Program-made: the position numbers and the translations under genes
Notes under the pieces: generated by a model
The model's database searches: none
Seen by the model: the letters and a program-made list of their open reading frames with translations, nothing else
Told to the model about the DNA's origin: nothing
Shown here: in pieces, positions 30,369 to 38,441 of the stretch
Numbering within the stretch: the first letter of the stretch is position 1
Layout: each line of letters opens with the position of its first letter
Source: Granulosicoccus sp.
GTDB lineage: Bacteria; Pseudomonadota; Gammaproteobacteria; Granulosicoccales; Granulosicoccaceae
DNA length: 64,000 bases
Direction of reading: 5' to 3'
Assembly: GCA_023300375.1 (NCBI GenBank)
Contig: JALZWO010000014.1
Span: 20,389 to 84,388 of the forward strand

Positions 30369-31553
30369 TTGAAAATTCGTTCTATGAGTTTGCTGGTCCT
30401 GGCGGAAGTCTGCGCGATGTCATTGTGGTTTGTGACATCGGCTATTCTCGTAGACCTACGTCAGGAAATTACTCTTGGCACGGTGCAGGAGGCGCTGTTA
30501 ATCGCTGGAGTGGCTGCAGGCTTCGTCGTAGGCGCACTGTTTGTTGCTATTTCAGGTATCGCTGATAGGTTTGATGCTCGACGCGTGTTTGCAAGCGCAG
30601 CTGTGCTTGCGGCTCTTGCTAACGGTGGTCTGTTGTTGGTAGAGCCTGGTGGCGTTGTAGCCATTGGTTTGCGTATTGTTACGGGGTTTGCTCTAGCCGG
30701 CGTTTATCCGGTAGGAATGAAAATCGCTGTGGGCTGGGGAGTTGCAGATCGTGGCTGGCTAGTGGGCTTACTGGTGGGTGGTTTAACACTAGGCTCCGCA
30801 GCCCCGCATTTGTTGGCCTTCATGGGCGGAAGCAACTGGCGTCTAACAACCGGAGTGGCCAGTATGCTCGCGTTGTTAGCGGCTATCATGATTCTCTTTA
30901 CTCGGTTAGGCCCACATCATGTTGTGGGTGCCAAGTTGAATCCGCGTGCCATAACGGTGGCGTGGACCGATAAACGACTACGTCGAGCTTTTCTGGGTTA
31001 TCTAGGGCACATGTGGGAGCTCTATGCTTTATGGGCGTGGATTGCGCCAGCAGCCGCTGCCTCCTACCTGCTTCAAGTAGATGCAGCAACCGCTACCCAG
31101 TGGTCAAAGCTGACAGCGTTTGTTGCCATCGGCATGGGCGCTGTGCTTTGCCCGTTCGCTGGTAAATTAGCTGATGCTGTTGGTAAGGCAGAATTGACTA
31201 TCATTGTCATGTGTTTCAGCGGTGCGTCTGCGCTGTTGGCTGCTCTGGTTTTTGGTGGACCGGTGTGGCTGGTGTCTTTGGTATTCGTGCTTTGGGGGTT
31301 ATCTGTGATTCCCGATTCAGCTCAATTTTCTGCCATGGTCGCTGACCTTTCACCACCAGAGATCAGCGGTAGTCTGATGTCCTTGCAAACTGCGTTAGGA
31401 TTTTGTCTCACTATCTTTACTGTTCAATTAACACCACAGCTTGCAGCAGCTTTCGGTTGGCCTGTCTTGTTTTGTATTCTTGCCTTGGGTCCTTTAGTGG
31501 GTATTATCTCCATGGCAGGCCTCACTCGATCCAAACTTGACGCTGGTGCTTAG
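30369..31553 (+). CDS. MFS transporter
   Basis: A 394-residue inner-membrane permease with about twelve hydrophobic helices. The loop between helices 2 and 3 reads SGIADRFDARRVFASAAV, in line with the MFS signature, and a central loop holds the positively charged LGPHHVVGAKLNPRAI. No substrate-specific motif is recognised. The longest frame starts with TTG at 30369; the ATG at 30384 (MSLLVLAEV) is a good alternative. It lies 33 bases after lpd, which may reflect chance proximity rather than shared function. Confidence 0.85.
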   Translation: MKIRSMSLLVLAEVCAMSLWFVTSAILVDLRQEITLGTVQEALLIAGVAAGFVVGALFVAISGIADRFDARRVFASAAVLAALANGGLLLVEPGGVVAIGLRIVTGFALAGVYPVGMKIAVGWGVADRGWLVGLLVGGLTLGSAAPHLLAFMGGSNWRLTTGVASMLALLAAIMILFTRLGPHHVVGAKLNPRAITVAWTDKRLRRAFLGYLGHMWELYALWAWIAPAAAASYLLQVDAATATQWSKLTAFVAIGMGAVLCPFAGKLADAVGKAELTIIVMCFSGASALLAALVFGGPVWLVSLVFVLWGLSVIPDSAQFSAMVADLSPPEISGSLMSLQTALGFCLTIFTVQLTPQLAAAFGWPVLFCILALGPLVGIISMAGLTRSKLDAGA

Positions 31554-31697
31554 TTAAGCAAGCGTTCTATCTGATTCAAGTCAAGCTTGTCTCTTAATAG
31601 ATACGCTTTAAGACTTGATGTCAGTCAATGAAAGGGTCGTTACCTGTGAGCTAAGAACGTATAAGATGAGACCTAATGAAATTGACGCTGTTTACTT

Positions 31698-32267
31698 ATG
31701 TCTATGTCGCACCCTGTAAAAAACGCCCCGCCTACGGGCATTATCATTTGTGATCATGGCAGCAGGCGCGCGCAGTCGAACGACAATCTCAACGATCTTG
31801 CCATACGTTTTGCGTCACGCTTCAACGAGCAATGTCAGATAGTGGAGCCCGCACATATGGAGCTTGCAATGCCTGATATTGCCGGTGCTTATGCCAGTTG
31901 TGTAAAAAAAGGCGCAACACATATTGTCGTGTTGCCTTTATTTCTGGCGAAGGGTAAGCACTGGACGCGCGACATACCCAGTCTTACATCGCAAGCAGCT
32001 GCTAGATTTCCAGGGACCACGTACCAGATTGCTGAGCCGTTGGGGATTGATGATCTTTTGCTAGATCTGTTGAAAAAGCGTTTTGATGCAGGTGATCAGC
32101 CGCTCCTTGCCAGTGGAGATGCCGATCCAAGGCTTAGCGCAGTGCCACCCACGCAGAGGCGTGTTCAATGTAGCGCTTGCCCGTTTGAATTTGATCAGCA
32201 ATCAGGTGCGATCAATATTAAGCCGGGTGGTGCTCTGGATGAGGTTGTTGGGTTGTCTGATTCTTGA
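31698..32267 (+). CDS. CbiX/SirB-type chelatase domain protein
   Basis: A 189-residue protein of the small sirohydrochlorin cobalt- or ferro-chelatase family. The chelatase motif GIIICDHGSRRAQSN (residues about 14-28) holds the metal-inserting His, and PAHMELAMPDI with the later GATHIVVLPLFLAKGKHW provides the second conserved part. Beyond the usual short CbiX domain of about 125 residues it has a C-terminal extension with CSAC and a glutamine/aspartate-rich tail (RRVQCSACPFEFDQQSG). No other cobalamin or sirohaem gene is nearby. Confidence 0.85.
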   Translation: MSMSHPVKNAPPTGIIICDHGSRRAQSNDNLNDLAIRFASRFNEQCQIVEPAHMELAMPDIAGAYASCVKKGATHIVVLPLFLAKGKHWTRDIPSLTSQAAARFPGTTYQIAEPLGIDDLLLDLLKKRFDAGDQPLLASGDADPRLSAVPPTQRRVQCSACPFEFDQQSGAINIKPGGALDEVVGLSDS

Positions 32268-32287
32268 AGGCGACAAAGACAGGCTCA

Positions 32288-33340
32288 ATGGCGAAGGTGT
32301 TGAGTCTCAGTGTCTCGCTCGGTTTAGGGGCTTGTGCGCTGGTGAAAACTCCTGTGGCCTACGAACAGCCTGAAATTGTAGCGTCTGCGAGTACTTCACC
32401 TGCACCGTCGAACCAGGATGTGCCGATCGTTCCCATCGGTATCGATGCAGTGGGGTTTCCCGCTGAGGCGGTTCTAGCGGGCGAAGTAGACGATCAAACT
32501 GTAGAGTCCTCTGCCAACTCAACGCCGGGAGCGCTGACAAAGCGCGTACTCCTGGAGCGTAAGACAGCCTTTAATCCCTATGTGCTTACTGCGCATAAAC
32601 ACAATTTTTTTCTACCTGTCAGTTATACCTCGTCAGTGAATGAGGAGGCCTATCAGTTAAACGATGTGGCACTGCGTGAAGGGCTGCGATCGACAGAGGT
32701 GAAATTTCAGATAAGCCTTAAAACACGACTCAATGAGAACAATCTATTGTTTGCTAACGATGCGTTATCGGTAGGTATAACGCTTAAAGCTTGGTGGCAA
32801 CTCTATTCTGAAGATTTGTCCAGTCCGTTTCGGGAGACGAACTATCAACCGGAAATATTTTATCTAGTTCCCTTGTTGTGGGGGCCATTGGGTGGGAAGA
32901 CAGCGGTTGTGTTGGGATTGGAGCACGAATCCAATGGACAAGTGCAAGGGCTGTCAAGAAGTTGGAATAGAGTTTATACGCAGCTTATTTACGAGAAAGG
33001 AAATCTGGTGATGGGGATTCGTCCTTGGTATCGCCTACCAGAAGATGAGAAAGAAAACCCCGGAGATGCTGAAGGTGATGACAACCCCGATATTCTCGAT
33101 TTTATGGGCCACGGTGAATTCACTGCCGCATGGAGAACGACCAATTACGAGTATTCTGCATTGGTGCGCGGCAATACAGCGACAGGTAATGGTGCCATAG
33201 AGCTGGGTATGACGTTTCCGTTGTTCGCCAAGTTTCGAGGTTTCGTTCAGTACTTCAATGGCTATGGTGAATCACTTATCGAGTACGACCACCGTCAGCA
33301 TCGTATTGGCATAGGCGTAGCATTGACAAATATTTACTGA
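32288..33340 (+). CDS. pldA: Outer membrane phospholipase A (OmPLA family)
   Basis: A beta-barrel phospholipase A1/A2 of about 350 residues. The catalytic motif is GLEHESNGQ, where His and Ser form the active site, and SRSWNRVYTQLIY includes the conserved Asn. Alternating hydrophobic strands continue to the end (GITLKAWWQLYSEDL, MGIRPWYRLPEDE, TGNGAIELGMTFPLF) and the last residues VALTNIY end in an aromatic residue as in outer membrane barrels. The N-terminus is MAKVLSLSVSLGLGACA: a signal peptide with a lipobox (LGAC), so the mature protein may be a lipoprotein. A TTG at 32264 overlapping the previous stop is an alternative start. It is convergent with the MBL-fold gene. Confidence 0.85.
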   Translation: MAKVLSLSVSLGLGACALVKTPVAYEQPEIVASASTSPAPSNQDVPIVPIGIDAVGFPAEAVLAGEVDDQTVESSANSTPGALTKRVLLERKTAFNPYVLTAHKHNFFLPVSYTSSVNEEAYQLNDVALREGLRSTEVKFQISLKTRLNENNLLFANDALSVGITLKAWWQLYSEDLSSPFRETNYQPEIFYLVPLLWGPLGGKTAVVLGLEHESNGQVQGLSRSWNRVYTQLIYEKGNLVMGIRPWYRLPEDEKENPGDAEGDDNPDILDFMGHGEFTAAWRTTNYEYSALVRGNTATGNGAIELGMTFPLFAKFRGFVQYFNGYGESLIEYDHRQHRIGIGVALTNIY

Positions 33341-33376
33341 ACTCAACTGACGTAATTGCACCCTTCGCCCACAGCG

Positions 33377-34360
33377 TTAATCGATAAGTGCAGGCGCATC
33401 GATTGCGGGTACGTCCCAGGCGGCCCCATTGTCGAGTGTGATAAAGCGAGTGTCATCAATAGAGTGTTCTTGCAACGCTTTGGCTAAAGCGATCACAGGC
33501 TCATCGTGTCCTTCATCGGTGAGTTGAAAAGTGCCGTGATGAATGCCAAGTGCGTATTGGCATTGCAGATCGTTAAATGCGCGCACGGCCTCCTCTGGGT
33601 TCATGTGTTGAGGCTTCATAAACCAGCGTGGCTCGTAAGCACCAATAGGAATGAAGGCACACCTGAACGGCCCAAGCTGAGCTGCAGCTTGCCGAAAGTG
33701 CTCCCCATCACCATAGCCGGTATCACCGGCAAAATAGACAGAGCCGGAATCAAAGTTAATAACAAACCCTCCCCATAGACATTTGTTTTCATCACCTAGG
33801 CTTCTTGATGTCCAATGCCTGGCAGGTACTAGGGTGACATCGATGCTTTCGTTAATTGAATGTGAATCCCACCAAGACAGCTCAATTGCGCTGTTAGCTG
33901 ATACTTTGTTGATGAACTGGCCATTTTTTAAAGGCGCAAAGATCTGCGGTGCGTCGCGTTCACATAGTTGCTTTATAGAGCGTAGATCCATGTGGTCGTA
34001 ATGCGTGTGACTAATCAAAATAGCGTCAATTTTTGGCAGAGACTCTAACGTTAAACCTGCAGCTCGCAAGCGCTTTGGACCAGCAAAGCGAGAAGGGCTA
34101 ACTCGGAATGAAAAAACTGGATCAGTAATGATATTCAAGCCATCGCATTGGATTAAAACAGTGGCGTGGTTGATAAACGTTACCCGAAGCTCACCATCGC
34201 TTGCGCGCGACTGCACCTTTGCCGCCGGAGGGTTCGTTAGGTCCCGCGGCCACCGTGTTTTTTTGCGTGTTGTTAGCCAGCGTAAAACATCCCATCTTGA
34301 CCCTTGGTCAGCATTGTCAGGGTAGCTGAAGCGCTTGCCATCGAAATTTGGTTTTATCAT
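33377..34360 (-). CDS. Metallo-beta-lactamase fold hydrolase (NAPE-PLD/UlaG-like)
   Basis: A 327-residue zinc-dependent hydrolase. The metal site HTHYDHMD (about residues 115-122) is of the HxHxDH type, followed by a later FAGDTGYGDGEHF with the conserved Asp and a C-terminal GIHHGTFQLTDEGHDEP. The order VTFINHATVLIQCDGLNIITDP at the N-terminus is typical of RomA/N-acylphosphatidylethanolamine-phospholipase-D-like enzymes. It may act on a phospholipid or a lipid-linked substrate, but this is not shown. It is convergent with the phospholipase A gene. Confidence 0.85.
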   Translation of the reverse strand: MIKPNFDGKRFSYPDNADQGSRWDVLRWLTTRKKTRWPRDLTNPPAAKVQSRASDGELRVTFINHATVLIQCDGLNIITDPVFSFRVSPSRFAGPKRLRAAGLTLESLPKIDAILISHTHYDHMDLRSIKQLCERDAPQIFAPLKNGQFINKVSANSAIELSWWDSHSINESIDVTLVPARHWTSRSLGDENKCLWGGFVINFDSGSVYFAGDTGYGDGEHFRQAAAQLGPFRCAFIPIGAYEPRWFMKPQHMNPEEAVRAFNDLQCQYALGIHHGTFQLTDEGHDEPVIALAKALQEHSIDDTRFITLDNGAAWDVPAIDAPALID

Positions 34361-34460
34361 GATTTATGAGAAGAGTGCGAGTGCCACTGGGTGTATCTGA
34401 ATGCTCTGTTGGGCGCTATAGTATCAAGCTGTAGAATTCATTCCGTCCAAGGCTGAGACC

Positions 34461-35084
34461 ATGCAAAGCAATCAGGCTACTATCTTTATTGTGTCCGCTC
34501 CATCAGGTGCAGGCAAGACCTCGCTGGTAAGACAAGCAATCGAGGAGTTGAAAGAGCTCACTGTCGCGGTGTCCCACACCACGCGTGCACAGCGTCCGGG
34601 TGAGATAAATGGCGTGCATTATCACTTTGTGTCTCGAGAACAGTTCGAGCAAATGATCGATTCTGATCAGTTTCTTGAATACGCTGAAGTGTTTGGCAAT
34701 TTTTACGGCACGAGTATGGATTCGGTGAACACCTCGTTGGGCCGGGGTTTGGATGTGATTCTGGAAATCGATTGGCAAGGCGCAAAACAGGTAAGAAAAA
34801 TGTTGTCGGAGGTTATATCGGTGTTCATTTTGCCTCCCTCGCGCCAGACGCTTATTGAGAGGCTACAGGGGCGAGGTCAGGATTCTGCCGATGTCATTGA
34901 ACGTCGCACTGCCGAGGCCGTATTGGAAATGAAGCAGTATCACCGAGCCGACTACCTGATAATAAACGACAGCTTTGACGATGCCTTGGCAGAGCTCAAA
35001 GCGGTTATTTTGAGTCATCGGGTTCTCAAATCACGCCAGGCGCATCGTCATGCAGGCCTGATAACCAGCCTGACACACGAATAA
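34461..35084 (+). CDS. gmk: Guanylate kinase
   Basis: Phosphorylates GMP to GDP. The 207 residues contain the P-loop IFIVSAPSGAGKTSLV (about residues 8-23), the GMP-binding VSHTTRAQRPGEINGVHYHF and DVILEIDWQGAKQV. It is followed by rpoZ, spoT, ridA and recG, the standard gammaproteobacterial neighbourhood. Normal length; nothing unusual. Confidence 0.97.
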   Translation: MQSNQATIFIVSAPSGAGKTSLVRQAIEELKELTVAVSHTTRAQRPGEINGVHYHFVSREQFEQMIDSDQFLEYAEVFGNFYGTSMDSVNTSLGRGLDVILEIDWQGAKQVRKMLSEVISVFILPPSRQTLIERLQGRGQDSADVIERRTAEAVLEMKQYHRADYLIINDSFDDALAELKAVILSHRVLKSRQAHRHAGLITSLTHE

Positions 35085-35268
35085 TTGGCCTATTGTTGTC
35101 AAAGTGTCAAAAGTGATTTTCCAAATATATCGGTTATTTCAAGCAATAAATACCAGTAAATTACATGTAAGTGGCATAGTTTGCGCGTAACGAGTGGTAA
35201 TGTGCTAGCGGAGTGGAGCGCAAAGCGTTAAACTAAGCGGTTATCTTTATAAATAGGTTTGAATGTTC

Positions 35269-35526
35269 ATGGCTCGAGTTACTGTTGAAGATAGTTTGTC
35301 GATGGTCAACAACCGGTTTGATCTGGTGTTGATCGCATCGAAACGTGCTCGTAACATTTCAATGGGTGCTGAGCCGCTTGTCCCAGAAGATGACGACAAG
35401 CCCACCGTTATTGCTCTGCGAGAAATCGCTGACGGCCTTATTGGCGAAGACATCCTGCAGGAATCTCCACCTCCTGCCCCCGTTGAACCCGTAATGTATG
35501 ACAAAGACCTGCGAGCAGAATTCTGA
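35269..35526 (+). CDS. rpoZ: RNA polymerase omega subunit
   Basis: Stabilises the assembly of the beta' subunit of RNA polymerase. The sequence [30 protein letters not shown] is diagnostic. The product is about 85 residues from the ATG at 35269; the ATG two codons earlier (35263) is a less likely start. The C-terminal part is Pro-rich ([11 protein letters not shown]). The next gene, spoT, begins within a few bases of the stop. Confidence 0.96.
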   Translation: MARVTVEDSLSMVNNRFDLVLIASKRARNISMGAEPLVPEDDDKPTVIALREIADGLIGEDILQESPPPAPVEPVMYDKDLRAEF

Positions 35527-35530
35527 TTCT

Positions 35531-37870
35531 GTGAATAAGCGATCCCGCACCGAATCGGGATCGCAATCTGTGTCTGACAAGCGATCTGTTGAAAGAGCGC
35601 TTGTTGTCGATTCCAGTCAATCTCTTGCCAGTGCAGCAGATCTGACCGAATCCTCGTCGTCCCTTCTTGGCGACCCACCAATGCAGTGCGACAGTAACAG
35701 TGTCCCACCGCCACCTCTTGAGCAGCCAAAGTCCACCGTATCAGACGTGTTGCAGGCTTACTCGGCACTGCAGGACAAGCTCAGCAGCCGGTTTACCAGT
35801 GAACAACTAGCCGATGTGTCACGTGCCTTTGTGCTTGCCAGAGATGCCCATAGCACGCAAGTCAGGCAATCGGGTGACCCTTACATCACGCACCCCATAG
35901 CTGTTGCGGGCATTGTGTTCGACATGGGTCTTGACCACTCCAGTGTCATGGCTGCACTGATGCACGATGTGCTTGAAGACACCCCGGTTACGCGCGATAC
36001 CCTTGTGCAAGCCTTTGGCGAAGAGGTTACACATATCGTTGACGGTGTCAGCAAGCTCAATCATATGGAGTACCGTTCAAAAGAGGAGGCACAGGCTGAG
36101 AGCTTTGTGAAAATGTTGCTGGCGATGGTCACAGACATTCGTGTTGTTGTGATTAAGTTGGGTGACCGCTTGCATAACATGCGTACCATTGGCGCTTGTA
36201 GCGCTGATAAGCAACGGCGAATAGGTAAAGAGACGCTTCAGGTTTACGCACCTATCGCCTCAAGGCTGGGCATGTATTTGATAAAAAGCGAGCTTGAGGT
36301 GCTGAGCTTTGCCGCTTGTTATCCCATGCGTAGTCGAGTGCTTGAGGCAACCGTTGCACGACTAACGCACCATAATCAGATTCTTGAACGAGTCATTGAT
36401 CGGATTCAGGCAAGCCTGAGTGAAAAAGGTATCAATGCACGCGTGTACGGGCGTGAAAAACACCTGTACAGCTTGTACAAAAAAATGGAAAAAAAGCGCA
36501 TCAGTGTGCAACGCGTGTTCGACATGCTAGCTTTGCGCATACTGGTGGACGATGCCAACGACTGTTACCGAGCACTGGGTATTATTCATCAGTTGTTTCC
36601 TCCCATTTTTTCGCGCTTCAAAGATTACATAGCTCTGCCGAAACAAAACGGCTATCAGTCTTTGCATACGGTGTTGCAGCATGGCGCTGAAAACACCCCG
36701 CTAGAGGTGCAGATTCGCACGCGCGATATGCATACCACCGCCGAGTCTGGGATAGCGGCACACTGGATTTACAAAAATGATTCCACTGGTGCAGACCAGT
36801 TATCAACACCGGTCTGGCTTGAGAAGCTGGTGGATGTTCAGCAATCAGCCACAGACTCAATGGAGTTTGTGGAGAGCGTCAAGATCGATCTTTTCCCAGA
36901 AGAGATCTACGTGTTCACTCCAAAGGGGCGCATTGTGCAGTTGCCGCGTAAGGCCACGCCGGTGGATTTCGCCTACGCTGTTCACTCTGAGGTTGGCGAT
37001 CGATGTGTGTCAGCCAGAGTCGACATGCGTACTGTTTCGCTCAGCAGTCAGCTTGAGAATGGCCAGACTGTGGATATCATTACTGACACAAACATCGCCA
37101 TTAGTCCTATGTGGCTGCACACGGTGGTTACAGCTAAAGCGAGAACAGCAATACGCCATTATTTACGGGCTATGGATCGAGGTGAGGCTGTAAGCTTCGG
37201 CAAGCGTCTGCTAAAGCGTGCGCTGGCGCGTCACGATATATTGCCTGAAGCCATAACCGAAAAAACGCACAACGCTTTGTTGGCCGAATGGCGTCTACTA
37301 GATAGCGATGCGCTGTACGCCGATATCGGTTTAGGTAATTATCTTCCCAGTCAGATAGCCCAACGATTGATCGATTTGCAAGAAGGCAATGAGGCCGCCT
37401 CGATCGCACTGCAACCCGTAAAAGAGGTCGCACCCATTGTGATTGATACGGCTAATAGCTCTGCCTTGTATATGGCCAGGTGCTGTCGCCCTATTCCTGA
37501 TGACAATGTTCAAGGCTTTTTTACTCCGGGCAAGGGCGTAGCGGTGCATCGTGCAGGTTGTCGTAATATTCGCAAGTTTCGCCGACGGCCAAAGGAGTGG
37601 GTGGCTGTTGCTTGGGCGGCAGATATCGACGAGCAGTTTGAAGTTGTTCTGATTTGCCATCTGGTTCATCAACCAGGAGCGCTAGCGAGTGTCACCAGTA
37701 CGATGTCATTAATGAACGTCAACATCGAGCAACTGGATTTTGAGAACCGTAGTACAGATGACATTAACATCACATTTGTACTCTCGGTTGAAAATCGAAA
37801 GCAACTAGCGCGTATCGTACGGCGATTGCGTAATCTGCCTGCGGTCAGAAGTGTAAAGCGCGGCTCGTAG
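35531..37870 (+). CDS. spoT: Bifunctional (p)ppGpp synthetase/hydrolase
   Basis: Makes and degrades the alarmone (p)ppGpp. The HD hydrolase domain has DPYITHPIAVAG and ALMHDVLEDTPVT (the HD pair), so hydrolase activity should be present. The synthetase region includes RFKDYIALPKQNGYQSLHTVL and VQIRTRDMHTTAESGIAAHW. TGS (EIYVFTPKGRIVQLPRKATPVDFAYAVHSEVG) and a C-terminal ACT domain (VICHLVHQPGALASVTSTMSLMN type) follow. The N-terminus is uncertain: GTG at 35531 is chosen, but ATG at 35498 (inside rpoZ) or ATG at 35681 are possible. With the chosen start the protein carries about 80 extra Ser/Asp-rich residues before the usual start of the HD domain. Confidence 0.93.
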   Translation: MNKRSRTESGSQSVSDKRSVERALVVDSSQSLASAADLTESSSSLLGDPPMQCDSNSVPPPPLEQPKSTVSDVLQAYSALQDKLSSRFTSEQLADVSRAFVLARDAHSTQVRQSGDPYITHPIAVAGIVFDMGLDHSSVMAALMHDVLEDTPVTRDTLVQAFGEEVTHIVDGVSKLNHMEYRSKEEAQAESFVKMLLAMVTDIRVVVIKLGDRLHNMRTIGACSADKQRRIGKETLQVYAPIASRLGMYLIKSELEVLSFAACYPMRSRVLEATVARLTHHNQILERVIDRIQASLSEKGINARVYGREKHLYSLYKKMEKKRISVQRVFDMLALRILVDDANDCYRALGIIHQLFPPIFSRFKDYIALPKQNGYQSLHTVLQHGAENTPLEVQIRTRDMHTTAESGIAAHWIYKNDSTGADQLSTPVWLEKLVDVQQSATDSMEFVESVKIDLFPEEIYVFTPKGRIVQLPRKATPVDFAYAVHSEVGDRCVSARVDMRTVSLSSQLENGQTVDIITDTNIAISPMWLHTVVTAKARTAIRHYLRAMDRGEAVSFGKRLLKRALARHDILPEAITEKTHNALLAEWRLLDSDALYADIGLGNYLPSQIAQRLIDLQEGNEAASIALQPVKEVAPIVIDTANSSALYMARCCRPIPDDNVQGFFTPGKGVAVHRAGCRNIRKFRRRPKEWVAVAWAADIDEQFEVVLICHLVHQPGALASVTSTMSLMNVNIEQLDFENRSTDDINITFVLSVENRKQLARIVRRLRNLPAVRSVKRGS

Positions 37871-37997
37871 ACTGATGTAGGGTCTTGGGGGAGTTCAGGG
37901 CCTTCGGGCGTGGTGGTTTGTTCTCAGCGCAAGTGCATAATGGAATACCGGCCGGTTTATACTAGCGGCATCGTCAATTCCCTTATTCGAGAACATC

Positions 37998-38381
37998 ATG
38001 TCGCGACAAACCTTCCACACTGACAACGCTCCTGCTGCCATTGGAGCCTATTCACAAGCTGTACGGGCTGGTGATACGGTCTATTTGTCTGGTTCAATTC
38101 CATTGGTGCCCAGCACTATGGAGTTAGTCAGCGATGATGTGCGTAAACAAGTGGTGCAGGTTTTCGATAATCTGGAAGCTGTTTGTCTTGCCGCTGGTGG
38201 TTCATTTGATCAAGTCGTCAAGCTCACTGTATTTCTGACCGATTTGACTGATTTTCCTATTGTGAATGAGGTTATGGAAGAGCGCTTTTCAAAGCCTTTT
38301 CCGGCTCGAGCTGCTATTGGTGTTGCGTCATTGCCGCGCAATGTCGCTGTTGAAGTAGAAGGCGTGATGTTTCTGGGTTAG
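37998..38381 (+). CDS. ridA: RidA family 2-iminobutanoate/2-iminopropanoate deaminase
   Basis: A 127-residue member of the YjgF/YER057c/UK114 family that hydrolyses reactive enamine and imine intermediates from PLP enzymes. The segments [40 protein letters not shown] and [21 protein letters not shown] (with the conserved Arg) are characteristic. It sits between spoT and recG, a position it also holds in pseudomonads. Confidence 0.95.
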   Translation: MSRQTFHTDNAPAAIGAYSQAVRAGDTVYLSGSIPLVPSTMELVSDDVRKQVVQVFDNLEAVCLAAGGSFDQVVKLTVFLTDLTDFPIVNEVMEERFSKPFPARAAIGVASLPRNVAVEVEGVMFLG

Positions 38382-38441
38382 TTCGACGCCCACCCAATGA
38401 GTCAAGCGCAGTCTCTACGATTGGCTTTGTTGTGAATAGTC

